Source: Rickettsia endosymbiont of Ixodes persulcatus
GTDB taxonomy: Bacteria > Pseudomonadota > Alphaproteobacteria > Rickettsiales > Rickettsiaceae
Reading direction: 5' to 3'
NCBI GenBank assembly: GCA_027293795.1
Contig: JAPYLE010000052.1
Span: 1 to 12,617, forward strand
DNA: 12,617 bases
Shown here: piece after piece, positions 1 to 7,303 of the stretch
Layout of the letters: every line of letters begins with the position of its first letter
How positions within the stretch are numbered: the first letter of the stretch is position 1
Notes under the pieces: generated by a model
What the model was told of the DNA's origin: nothing
What the model saw: the letters and a program-made list of their open reading frames with translations, nothing else
Database searches by the model: none
Program-made: the position numbers and the translations under genes

Positions 1-378
1 CTCTACGATATTTTGCAGGCGTTACTAAATGATAAATAAGTACTGTAACATTATGGCTCTTATGTATGTACCTACTCTCTTCCATCCATACATCATATCA
101 CGAAGCAAAGCTTCGGGGAATTAAACCCTAAGAGATTAAAGCACTATTAGAAGATTATTCTAGTGGAAAAAAAGTTCCAATAAATACAAATATTGTAGTA
201 ATGAGGGATTCATTTCTGATTTTGATAAAGCTGAACTTAACTCAACAAAAACAGGTTCTAGATTAGAGCGCATACTCTTTCTAAATCAGGTATATTTCGT
301 ACTTTTTCTCTTGAGGGATTTAGTGAGCTGGATGAAACTTCTTTAGGCGGTAAATTTGATTCTGAGTTTAATAGTTAA
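1..378 (+). pseudogene. Unidentified decayed gene remnant
   Basis: No intact reading frame. From about 132 one frame reads EIKALLEDYSSGKK, then VPINTNIVVMRDSF, and runs to a stop near 254. A different frame, from about 275, reads TLSKSGIFRTFSLEGF, then SELDETSLGGKFDSEFNS, and ends at TAA 376-378. The two pieces have coherent, hydrophilic protein-like composition and look like one gene broken by at least one frameshift. I do not recognise the family. The first 130 bases show no coding signal; they contain a short stem (cgaag/cttcg, 101-115) of a kind seen in dispersed Rickettsia repeats. Assigning the remnant to the plus strand is inference. Confidence 0.35.
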
Positions 379-562
379 CTTAATGTCGCTCTCTAGCTAA
401 CGATATCATCATTGTGAGCGACTGAATGCTTTGTTGCCAAAAAAGAACAAAAATACTCTCTCTGCTATAATTTTTCTAAATTCAAATTATAAAAATAAAA
501 CAAATTGCACATTTATTAGACACATATATATTACCATGAAACATGGTTATCACATTTCATGG
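379..562. other. Non-coding stretch with two hairpins
   Basis: There is no open frame of note. Two inverted repeats are visible: gtcgctc at 385-391 pairs with gagcgac at 416-422, just after the stop codon at 376-378, and accatgaaa at 533-541 pairs with tttcatggt at 555-563, ending at the IS630-type terminal repeat. Neither is followed by a T-run, so I do not call them terminators. The first could be the remains of a 3' hairpin of the decayed gene upstream. Confidence 0.4.
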
Positions 563-590
563 TATAGCTAGACCATAGTAAATAGGTACA
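563..590 (+). repeat. Left terminal inverted repeat of IS630-type remnant 1
   Basis: Reads tatagctagaccatag, then taaataggtaca. The reverse complement occurs at 936-963 with a single difference (t versus g at 579), and the same sequence occurs at 5765-5792. Three copies of this 28-mer in the window define the element's ends. Confidence 0.8.
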
Positions 591-841
591 TACTATGCTA
601 ATATATATGTTATAAATAATAATAAATAAGTTATGGCAAGATCAAAATATAGCAAAGACTTATATAAATCATTTTTACAAGCAAGTAGCGTAAGATATAG
701 TGGTAAAGCATTATCTTCTATTCCTGACTCATCAATGAATACTAGAGTTCCTTTAGAAATTTGCTGTATCTTTTCTATAAATTCATTCCTTAAACCAATA
801 TCCCTTTTGGGATGAAGATGACTTTTTTTATAAGTGTAGCC

Positions 842-963
842 TATTGGTTTAAGATTAAGAACGAAATAAGAAAAGTTACGGGGCAATTCAAAGATATCAG
901 TATGGCTGTAGAACACGTACTAAAGTTTATTTAACTGTACCTATTTCCTATGGTCTAGCTATA
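842..963 (+). repeat. 122-bp repeat, copy A (inverted partner at 5765-5886)
   Basis: This is the transposase C-terminus plus terminal repeat. By eye it is identical over its full length to the reverse complement of 5765-5886. The two copies are inverted relative to each other and about 4.8 kb apart, bracketing recG, the HEIGGH pseudogene and the scoA/scoB remnants. Confidence 0.8.
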
Positions 964-988
964 GTGAGCGGACCGCGTCCTTGTCCAT

Positions 989-1223
989 TTAGTAATAGGG
1001 TCTTGTGCTACTATATTTTATGAAAAACCAGGCTCAATATTTTTTAATCATAAAGCAGAAAAACATTTCAAAACACATATGCATCTTGATCCGGAACATG
1101 AACAAATCGGTATAGATTTATTAAAACAAATATTAATGATTCTTCTTTACTCGCTATTCAAAAAAAAGCAGGGATATGATTGAAGCTCTGTTTACTAGAC
1201 TTGCTGAAATCACACAGGATTAG
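989..1223 (+). pseudogene. C-terminal fragment, possibly of a heme-oxygenase-like diiron protein
   Basis: One frame from 989 reads LVIGSCATIFYEKPGSIFF, then NHKAEKHFKTHMHLDPEHEQ and IGIDLLKQ, and stops at 1181-1183. The end is recovered only by shifting frame twice: NDSSLLAIQKKA, then DMIEALFTRLAEITQD, with TAG at 1221-1223. The gene has no start and at least two frameshifts, and its 5' part may have been lost when the IS630-type element (ending at 963) arrived. The helix rich in His and acidic residues (MHLDPEHE) resembles the metal-binding helix of heme-oxygenase-like iron enzymes (TenA/CADD-like). That family call is inference from a short motif and is weak; that this is a gene fragment is more secure. 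Confidence 0.4.
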
Positions 1224-1256
1224 CTTTATCTTATAGTATTCTAGATTTTTATTTAT

Positions 1257-1460
1257 GTCATTCCCGCATAGGCATTTTTGCATGGATCAGTTTTTCCGTC
1301 ATTGCAAGGAAATGGCATAGCAATTGACGAAGCAATCTAGTAAAAAATTTTGTAAATCAGAACTTTTTTGTTATTTTTTATGGATTGCCACGCTCCTTTT
1401 AGTCGCTCGCAATGACAATTTGGTATCCATGCAATAACCGCCAATAACAAACGGGAATGG
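1257..1460. repeat. Outer RPE-like palindrome, interrupted by a second palindrome
   Basis: The left arm runs from gtcattcccgc (1257) to tgcatggat (about 1287). The right arm runs from atccatgca (about 1424) to cgggaatgg (1460). The arms are roughly complementary, as in the short palindromic elements scattered through Rickettsia genomes. The arms are separated by an unrelated palindrome (1298-1416), so one repeat appears to have landed in another. It lies immediately downstream of the recG stop codon and may fold in the recG 3' transcript. Confidence 0.55.
1298..1416. repeat. Inner palindromic repeat (gtcattgc...gcaatgac)
   Basis: Starts gtcattgcaaggaaatggc and ends agtcgctcgcaatgac. The ends are an inverted repeat, and the element also contains gacgaagcaatctag and atggattgccacgctcc, phrases typical of a dispersed intergenic repeat in Rickettsia. 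It sits inside the outer palindrome 1257-1460. No coding capacity is evident. Confidence 0.6.
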
Positions 1461-1470
1461 CATATTTAAA

Positions 1471-3582
1471 CTAAACCAACTCGCTTACTTGCGATTTAGC
1501 AAAGAGTTCTATCTGAAAGTCAACAAAATCCGAATTATCTTTTGAGCCTATTTCCGCAAATTTATTAGCTTTAAGAAGCAAGTCATAATGCTCTGCTAAA
1601 TCGGCGAAGAAAAATTCGATTTCGCCGCTTTGTTTTACTCCTAAAATCTCACCGCTACCTCGAAGTTTTAAATCCTGTTCAGCGATATAAAACCCATCAT
1701 TAGTTTGTTTCATTATCTCAAACCTGCCTCGTGCAACTTTTCCGAGTCGCTTAGGATTATATAACAATATACAATATGACTGTAAATTACCTCGCCCTAC
1801 TCTACCTCTAAGCTGATGAAGTTGAGCAAGGCCAAACTGCTCAGCATTTTCAATAATGATCAAAGTTGCTTCCGGTACGTCTATTCCGACTTCAATAACG
1901 GTTGTTGCAACCAATATCTTAATTTCACCTTCCTTAAATTGCTTCATTATTATATCTTTCTGCTCGTTCTTCATCTTACCGTGAATAATACCGGTATAAC
2001 CTTGATAGATATTTTCGATAGAGTTAAAACGATTCATGACATCCATTAATAAACTATCCTCTTCTTGCTCCTTTTTCTCTCCCCTCTCTATCAATGGACA
2101 TATCCAATATATCCTCTCGCCTACAATAAGCTTCTTATTTATCGCTTCTATAATATGTTCTATTTTATTAGTTGACATAATATTCGTTTCAATAGGTAGG
2201 CGATTTTTCGGTTTTCCTTGAAGTTTAGAAATAGTCATATCTCCAAACATGGTAAGTGCTAAACTTCTTGGAATCGGCGTTGCGGTCATAACTAAAACAT
2301 CGGGATTTACCCCTTTATTTATTAGATTCAAACGCTGCTGCACTCCAAATCTATGCTGCTCATCGATAACTATATAACCTAGTTTTTTAAAACTTACTTT
2401 TTCTTGAAATAAAGCATGAGTACCAACCAATATTTCAATTTCACCGTTTTCAAGCTGAATCATAATATTTTTACGTGCTAGCCCTAGTATCTTACCTGTA
2501 AGTAATCCGACTCTTATATTAGTATTTTTTAAAGCTTTAACAAAAAACTCGTAATGCTGATTGGCAAGCAAATCGGTTGGAGCCATAAGCGTTGCTTGAA
2601 ATCCAGCGGCTGCCACATTTACCATAGTAAGCAGAGCTACTAAAGTTTTACCTGAACCGACGTCGCCTTGCAACAATCTCATCATTTCTACTTTATCACT
2701 TTGATCAAGTTCTATTTCTTCTATAACTTGCTTTTGGTACGGTGTTAATTCAAATCCTAGCTCATTTAATATATTTACTTGAGTACCTGCAGCTTTAGGG
2801 AAAATATTACCTTGTCTTCTACTTATTTGCGTACGTACATTAAAAAGAGATATTTGATTGGCGATTAGTTCTTTAGCTGCTAGGTGTTTTTTGGCATTAT
2901 TTAAACACACTATCGTGTCATCCCGCGGCTTGACCGCGGGATCCATTTTTTCTGGATTCCCGCTTTCGCGGGAATGACATAAAGAATGCAACACCTTCAA
3001 ATTCTGCAATATAACATCTAAATAATCCTTTACCTCTTTATCTTCTAGCTCCTTGCATTGCCCTTCAAATATATCTATTGCTTTTATGATATATGAATAT
3101 AGCTGTTTATTACTAAGTAGATATGTTAAAGAATAAATAGGCTCTATTTCTTTTGCGAGTTTAGGATTCACAATAAATTCAGGATGCGAAATCTGTAAAT
3201 GATGATCAAAAAATTGTACTTTACCACTGATAATATGAGAAGTACCAACCTTTAACTTATTAAAAATAAATGGAGGCGGTCTATGAAAAAATACTAATAA
3301 CAAAGAACCGGTATTATTGCTAGCCGTAATTTTAAAAGGCTTATTACTTTTTGTTGGTAAACTAATGCTCTCAATTACAATTTCCGTTTGGATTATTTCA
3401 CCGTCTCTAACTTCGGTTAAATTAGGCGATAACGTTTTATTTTGATATGAAACAGGTAGATAAAATAATAAATCACGAATATTATTAATACCAAGCCTTT
3501 TAAGAGCAGATACGGTATCTTCACGTATATTGATGAACGTTTTTACAGAAGAGAATAAGAATTTTTCTAGAATAGTTAACAT
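1471..3582 (-). CDS. recG: ATP-dependent DNA helicase RecG
   Basis: RecG is a superfamily 2 helicase that binds branched DNA, reverses stalled replication forks and processes Holliday junctions. At 703 residues it is near the usual ~690. The N-terminal wedge/OB-fold part covers roughly residues 1-270. The helicase core shows Walker A GDVGSGKT (about 305-312), the DEQH box in VIDEQHRFGVQQR (about 403), TATPIPR (about 432) and QLRGRVGRG (about 589-597), followed by the RecG-type C-terminal region. Residues ~202-223, containing HSRESGNPEK and DPAVKPRDD, are the in-frame translation of a palindromic element and account for the extra length. The start MLTILEKF is the first Met, with no further conserved sequence seen upstream. 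All helicase motifs are present and there is no frameshift, so it is probably functional, unlike its neighbours. It is transcribed away from the exported-protein pseudogene, which lies upstream on the same strand. Confidence 0.97.
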   Translation of the reverse strand: MLTILEKFLFSSVKTFINIREDTVSALKRLGINNIRDLLFYLPVSYQNKTLSPNLTEVRDGEIIQTEIVIESISLPTKSNKPFKITASNNTGSLLLVFFHRPPPFIFNKLKVGTSHIISGKVQFFDHHLQISHPEFIVNPKLAKEIEPIYSLTYLLSNKQLYSYIIKAIDIFEGQCKELEDKEVKDYLDVILQNLKVLHSLCHSRESGNPEKMDPAVKPRDDTIVCLNNAKKHLAAKELIANQISLFNVRTQISRRQGNIFPKAAGTQVNILNELGFELTPYQKQVIEEIELDQSDKVEMMRLLQGDVGSGKTLVALLTMVNVAAAGFQATLMAPTDLLANQHYEFFVKALKNTNIRVGLLTGKILGLARKNIMIQLENGEIEILVGTHALFQEKVSFKKLGYIVIDEQHRFGVQQRLNLINKGVNPDVLVMTATPIPRSLALTMFGDMTISKLQGKPKNRLPIETNIMSTNKIEHIIEAINKKLIVGERIYWICPLIERGEKKEQEEDSLLMDVMNRFNSIENIYQGYTGIIHGKMKNEQKDIIMKQFKEGEIKILVATTVIEVGIDVPEATLIIIENAEQFGLAQLHQLRGRVGRGNLQSYCILLYNPKRLGKVARGRFEIMKQTNDGFYIAEQDLKLRGSGEILGVKQSGEIEFFFADLAEHYDLLLKANKFAEIGSKDNSDFVDFQIELFAKSQVSELV
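2916..2979 (-). repeat. Rickettsia palindromic element (RPE) inside recG
   Basis: A 64-bp palindrome with ends tgtcat and atgaca. It contains two smaller hairpins: cccgcgg...ccgcggg and attcccgc...gcgggaat. It keeps the recG frame open and adds about 22 residues to the protein (HSRESGNPEK...DPAVKPRDD), between the wedge domain and the helicase core. Its GC content is far above the surrounding gene. In-frame RPEs in coding genes are an established feature of Rickettsia. Confidence 0.9.
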
Positions 3583-3626
3583 ATTCTTATATATATGACT
3601 ATATCATTAAAAGCAATAGACTAAAA

Positions 3627-4829
3627 TTATAAATCTAATTTTAACCCTGCTCTAAGAATAGCTGAAGATTTTAAAGGCATACCTTCTATAAATCCGGATG
3701 TTTTATAACCGCCTGAGCCAACTATTTTAAATGTTTCATTTAACTAAGCTTAAAATTAACTGTCCCACATCCACCTTGTTTACAACTCTCCTTTAAAGGA
3801 GTAGCAGTTAACATTTTAGGCTGATTCCAAAATGCCGCTTCTAAACCTAAACCGACAAAATCTAATTCGATTAATTTATTTGCTTTAATTCCAACACCGT
3901 AAGACTTAAATTTCTGATTTTTGCCTTAATTAATATTAACTTGAATATATTTGTTATCAACAACAAAATGGTTAACTAAACCACGCTCTAAACCTATGGA
4001 GCAAGTATTGCTCTAGTAGCCGGTAAATATTCTACTTCTCCCAACTCAAACATTGGAATATTATTAAGGTTAGTATTCATTATAAATGAATATCCTGAAT
4101 AGAATAAAAACGGATCAAATAAATCTAAATAAGCATATGAACGAATTTTATTTTTAGTAATATAATTTTTACCGTATATGGAGTTAATCGCTTTTATATA
4201 TGCATTTATATCATTACCGCTTTTATCTTTATATTAAATTTAGTACTAAAAATATATCCCGCTTGCTCTAGTCTTGTTCATAAATAACCTATGCCATAGG
4301 GAGGATTAATTTTGTTACTTGCATATATCTATTTTTAATATTTTCAGATAGCAAATAGCTTGCTTGACCCCCCCTGTATCTATAGCAATTTGTTTATGAA
4401 CTTGCAAAGAATTAAAATCTTTATCTTTAAAATATGTTGTACCCTCAAAAGGATCCGCCTCATATTTTGTTACTTTTAAGTCAAATTCTCTTACTCGCCC
4501 GCGCCATGACCTCCTATCTCATGATTACCTACCATAATTCAAGATATAGCAGTAAATCTTGTAATATAACTTAAGATATTCATAGCTATATTATCTGAAT
4601 CGGCAAACATAGTATCATCCAATTGACGGTAACATTCAATCAATGACATAGCAACATCGCTACTTGCCCTTGAGAAATATCTGTATCATAAGTAACTACA
4701 TAGCTATAACCTTTTTGAGAATTTTCTTGAATTGTTATATCATCATCAACATTTGATGCAGTTGGCTAATACTGATGATAAATATAAAAGACAAGCAGCA
4801 ATGGTTAAATTTAATTTATTTAATTTCAT
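3627..4829 (-). pseudogene. Pseudogene of an exported protein with an HEIGGH motif
   Basis: The start ATG is at 4827-4829. It begins MKLNKLNLTIAACLLYLSSV-LAN, a clear signal-peptide-like segment, after which the frame breaks. Pieces in different frames then follow in order: VDDDITIQENSQKGYSYVVT, SLIECYRQLDDTMFADSD, a TGA, VGNHEIGGHGAG, VREFDLKVTKYEADPFEG, INSIYGKNYITKNKIRSYAY, FYSGYSFIMNTNLNNIP, GIKANKLIELDFVGLGLE and finally SAILRAGLKLDL before TAA at 3627-3629. One break sits in a run of seven C (about 4368-4374). HEIGGH may be a metal site, but it is HExxxH rather than the classical HExxH. The C-terminal alternating pattern ending in Leu would suit an outer-membrane strand; this is inference. 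At about 400 residues before decay, it is unrecognised and certainly broken. Confidence 0.7.
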
Positions 4830-4986
4830 AGCATCATTAATTTTTGTTAATCACAAGTAGCCATAATATATAGTACTTAAAATTTGTAAAGTATTTTTTT
4901 AATATACTAAACTTGTGTATGTCCTTGAATTCTTTTGAAAACCCCCCTAATTTCTTAAATAATAGATATTAAATAATTTAAAATTT
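4830..4986. other. AT-rich intergenic spacer between divergent pseudogenes
   Basis: The 157 bases between the starts of the HEIGGH pseudogene (minus) and scoA (plus) would have held both promoters. They are strongly AT-rich, with several TATA-like tracts, but no -35/-10 pair I would defend. No open frame is seen. Confidence 0.5.
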
Positions 4987-5659
4987 ATGAATCAAATCTA
5001 TCCTTCGGCTGAAGCTGCTCTTGACTATAATGTCCGGTGGTTTTGGTTTATGCGGTATTCCTGACAATTTAATAAATACACTTCTTAAAAGCAATGTTCA
5101 AAATTTAACAATTATTAGCAATAATTGCGGTGTTGACAATTTCGGACTCAGACTACTTCTTCAAACTAAACAAATAAAAAAATGATTTCTTCGTATGTTG
5201 GAGAAAATAAGATTTTTGAACAACAATATCTTGATAAAATCTTAGAACTTGGGCTAAACCCGCAAGAAACTTTAGCTGAGCGAATTAGAGCAGCTTGCAT
5301 GGGAATTCCGGCTTTTTATACTAAAACCAGTATAGGTACAATTGTAGAGGAAGGTAAAGAAACAAAGGAATTTAACGACAAGAAATATATAATGGAGACG
5401 GCACTTCAAGCTGACCTTGCTATTATTAAAGGCTTTAAAGCCGATAAAAGTGGCAATGTAATTTATATAAAACAGCAAGAAATTTTAATGCAGTAATGGC
5501 AGGCGCTGCTAAAGTCACGGTTTGCGAAGTAGAGGAAATAGTTGAGTTAGGGAGCTTGACCCTAATAATATTCACACACCTAATATTTTCATACAGCGAT
5601 TAATAGTAGGTGAAAAATATGAGAAACGTATTGAGCAGTTAACCATAAGAGAACAATAA
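4987..5659 (+). pseudogene. scoA: scoA pseudogene, succinyl-CoA:3-ketoacid CoA-transferase subunit A
   Basis: When intact, subunit A pairs with subunit B to move CoA from succinyl-CoA to acetoacetate. The pieces match the CoA-transferase family I alpha subunit in order: YPSAEAALD, SGGFGLCGIPDNLIN, NCGVDNFG, MISSYVGENKIFE, LAERIRAACMGIPAFYT, GTIVEEGKE, DLAIIKGFKADKSGN, NAVMAGAAKVTVCEVEEIVE, PNIFIQRLIVGEKYEKRIEQ, stop 5657-5659. At least four frameshifts break it: near 5020, in an A-run at about 5176-5182 (7 A where 8 keep frame), near 5470 (one base lost before KTARNF) and near 5555 (one G lost in the VELGELD coding stretch). The longest surviving frame, 5182-5496, is only the middle of the gene and is unlikely to be a functional protein. 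scoB follows 3 bp later. Confidence 0.88.
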
Positions 5660-5662
5660 ACT

Positions 5663-5764
5663 ATGGCTTGGAGCAAAGAAGAAATTTACCGAATAACCGC
5701 AGAGGAACTTAAAGACGGGTTATATGTCAATCTTGGTATAGGTGCCTACTCATGTTGCAAACTA
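5663..5764 (+). pseudogene. scoB: scoB pseudogene fragment, CoA-transferase subunit B, cut by an IS
   Basis: The ATG at 5663 follows the scoA stop after 3 bp, the normal scoAB operon order. It reads MAWSKEEIYRITAEELKDG and LYVNLGIG, the N-terminus of CoA-transferase subunit B. A one-base loss near 5742 then turns the expected IPTHVANYI coding stretch out of frame, and sequence recognisable as scoB ends at the IS630-type terminal repeat (TA at 5765). The remaining ~180 codons, including the catalytic Glu region, are not in this window. The enzyme pair is lost here. Confidence 0.8.
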
Positions 5765-5886
5765 TATAGCTAGACCATAGGAAATAGGTACAGTTAAATA
5801 AACTTTAGTACGTGTTCTACAGCCATACTGATATCTTTGAATTGCCCCGTAACTTTTCTTATTTCGTTCTTAATCTTAAACCAATA
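5765..5886 (-). repeat. 122-bp repeat, copy B (inverted partner at 842-963)
   Basis: Reverse complement of 842-963, identical by eye over 122 bases. It includes the 28-bp terminal repeat 5765-5792 and the last ~30 codons of the transposase. Upstream of tattgg the two copies diverge, because copy A joins an inverted internal segment there. Confidence 0.8.
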
Positions 5887-6084
5887 ATGTTCTATAGGAT
5901 TTAAGTCTGGGCTATAGTAGGTAAGAATAAAATTCTGCACCCAACCGACTCGGTTAATTCTCTTATTATATTATTCTTATGGAAGTTGATATTATCCATA
6001 ATTACTGTTTGTCCAGGATGTAATTCTTTAGTTAATATAGTCTCTACATAGGTTGTAAATATTTCTTTATTACAATTTCCTTCG
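5765..6084 (-). mobile_element. IS630/Tc1-mariner-type IS remnant, 3' part of transposase
   Basis: One terminal repeat is present (5765-5792, at a TA inside scoB). The transposase stop is at 5794-5796 and the frame runs leftward in the protein toward 6084. Readable parts are GEGNCNKEIFTTYVETIL, TKELHPGQTVIMDNINFHK (second catalytic Asp in MDN), a one-base loss after LPT, then SPDLNPIEHYW (third catalytic acidic residue) and KNEIRKVTGQFKDISM to the end. The N-terminal part, the first catalytic Asp and the other terminal repeat are missing. The right edge is approximate, because around 6085 the sequence passes into an ABC-exporter fragment on the same strand. It is inactive. Confidence 0.8.
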
Positions 6085-6314
6085 CCATAAAAATATAAAT
6101 ACTTATAGGTAAAAAAAGATGTTCAACAACATTATTGTCTTGATATTTTATCGCTGTATCTAAAATATCTTTTACCACGTACTTTCTCAAAGATAAATCA
6201 ATACCACATTAAAGTTACCAAAAACATTATTGCTATATTTACCTTGAATTGAGATAATATATTTAAGATAAATAAGAGAACTTTCTTAAAATTATGCAAT
6301 GTAGTGTTATTCAT
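6085..6314 (-). pseudogene. N-terminal fragment of an ABC exporter (permease part)
   Basis: The ATG at 6312-6314 lies 7 bp after the stop of the oxygenase gene, on the same strand, so this was probably the next gene of the operon. It reads MNNTTLHNFKKVLLFILNI, then LSQFKVNIAIMFLVTLMW, a hydrophobic first membrane helix. A frameshift at about 6209 follows, then IDLSLRKYVVKDILDTA, IKYQDNNVVEHLFLPI and SIYIFMA, where IS630-type sequence takes over. The layout (short cytosolic lead, helix, then a DLSLRKYVVKDILD linker and a second hydrophobic segment) matches type I ABC exporters with fused permease and ATPase. The remaining permease helices and the whole ATPase are absent. The family call rests on this N-terminus only. 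Confidence 0.55.
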
Positions 6315-6321
6315 TATAATT

Positions 6322-7302
6322 TCAGATTTTTACTACTTGGACCTTTGCATTTAGAAAATTGAGCAAAGAAAACCATAGATTTCTATGTATTTTTCCAGAA
6401 ATATCTCCAGCATTATGCAGTGTAGCAGCTTGATTCAGAATAAGTAATTTTGATAAATCTTTACTAGCTTTAATAATATCAATTTCAGAAATATCAGAAT
6501 TATTTTCTAGATAAGATAACCAAGTTTTTATAAGTTTTTCTTTGCTATTTTCCTTTATATCAGGGTACTTACTAAAATATAATAAAGACTTTTTAAGAAT
6601 CTCTTCTGTTAATGAACCACAATTAAACATCCCAAAAACTAATGGCTTAGGTTTTGGGATGACAGAAAATTCTTTATCCTTTATAACCCATCGTGTAACA
6701 TAAGCAAACCTATCTTTAGCATCTAAATTTTCTCCACTACCATGCCATAATTTTGAATTAAAAACTATAGTCGCCCCTGCTGAAATAGGTAATGTTATAG
6801 TTTGTTGATTAGTTAATTTATTTGAATATTTATCGATAAAATATGGTGACCAAAAATCAATAGCTGGCTTTATCTTCCAATTATGGCTATTTTTTATAAT
6901 TTGCAAAGCACCTGAAGCTTCATATACATCATTTAACGCAAGCCACACGGAAAAGTGATAAGGATTATCAGGATTGTAAGAAATATCTTGGTGGAAAGGC
7001 ACAGCATCAACTAGATCAGCAGTTTTACATATAACATTTGATTTTTTATTTACTATTTGACATTGCAATAATTTTTCAAGCTTATCTTTAATGATATCAT
7101 TTAATGAATCTGAAATAGTTCTAGTAATTTGTGATGGAGCAACCCATCTGCCAGTACAATTTAGATAATCTGAAACAGATATACCAAGTTCTCCTGCTGA
7201 TCCAGCGATTTTGCTTTTAATATTGTTTAAGTTCCAAGTAATCAAGTCTAAAGAAATAAGATTTTTTATAATAAAAAAACCATCATCTTGTAATTTTTTC
7301 AT
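6322..7302 (-). CDS. Phytanoyl-CoA dioxygenase (PhyH)-like Fe(II)/2-oxoglutarate oxygenase
   Basis: A 326-residue member of the PhyH family of non-heme iron oxygenases, which usually hydroxylate or oxidise a substrate using 2-oxoglutarate and O2. The iron site is visible: FHQDISY supplies the HxD pair at about residues 110-112, and LWHGSGEN at about 188-195 supplies the distal His. The Arg in RFAYVTRW is placed to bind 2-oxoglutarate. Family landmarks FSVWLALNDV, SGALQIIKNSH and SAGATIVFN lie between them. I chose ATG at 7300-7302 (MKKLQDDGFF). A TTG at 7323 would add seven residues overlapping the upstream gene, but family proteins typically begin close to the DDGFFIIKNLIS stretch. Only one base separates this ATG from the upstream stop, implying coupled translation. 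PhyH enzymes are common tailoring enzymes in natural-product and glycan pathways; the substrate here is unknown. Confidence 0.88.
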   Translation of the reverse strand: MKKLQDDGFFIIKNLISLDLITWNLNNIKSKIAGSAGELGISVSDYLNCTGRWVAPSQITRTISDSLNDIIKDKLEKLLQCQIVNKKSNVICKTADLVDAVPFHQDISYNPDNPYHFSVWLALNDVYEASGALQIIKNSHNWKIKPAIDFWSPYFIDKYSNKLTNQQTITLPISAGATIVFNSKLWHGSGENLDAKDRFAYVTRWVIKDKEFSVIPKPKPLVFGMFNCGSLTEEILKKSLLYFSKYPDIKENSKEKLIKTWLSYLENNSDISEIDIIKASKDLSKLLILNQAATLHNAGDISGKIHRNLWFSLLNFLNAKVQVVKI

Positions 7303-7303
7303 A

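Larger units (their letters stand above)
563..963 (+). mobile_element. IS630/Tc1-mariner-type IS remnant with internal inversion
   Basis: The ends are 28-bp inverted repeats, 563-590 and 936-963, with one mismatch, each starting at a TA as expected for the IS630 group. At 401 bp the element is far shorter than a usual IS630 element (about 1 kb). Transposase pieces are out of order. The N-terminus MARSKYSKDLYKSFLQ is on the plus strand from 633. The middle section, with the first catalytic Asp in FIDESGIEDN, lies on the minus strand (about 690-840). The C-terminus, YWFKIKNEIRK to EHVLKFI, is again plus and stops at 931-933. An internal inversion plus deletions therefore destroyed it. The last 122 bp are identical to the inverse of 5765-5886. 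It cannot encode active transposase. Confidence 0.8.

Noticed and set aside
633..815. Plus-strand 60-codon reading frame as a gene
   Set aside because: The first ~18 codons are the transposase N-terminus; the rest is antisense to the inverted transposase middle. It is part of the IS remnant.
593..916. Minus-strand reading frame of 107 codons as a gene
   Set aside because: Its middle is the inverted segment of the IS630-type transposase, and its ends are antisense to the element's own coding parts. It is not a separate gene.
1257..1460. CRISPR array or tandem repeats
   Set aside because: The repeats are paired palindromic arms, not direct repeats with unique spacers; no array was seen anywhere in the window.
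1816..2221. Two plus-strand reading frames inside recG
   Set aside because: They are antisense to strongly conserved RecG helicase motifs, with no protein features of their own.
5272..5478. Minus-strand reading frame in scoA
   Set aside because: Antisense to recognisable scoA coding sequence, with low-complexity content.
5182..5496. A stand-alone small protein in the scoA region
   Set aside because: It is the middle of scoA between two frameshifts; the start Met is an internal scoA residue and no ribosome binding site is evident.
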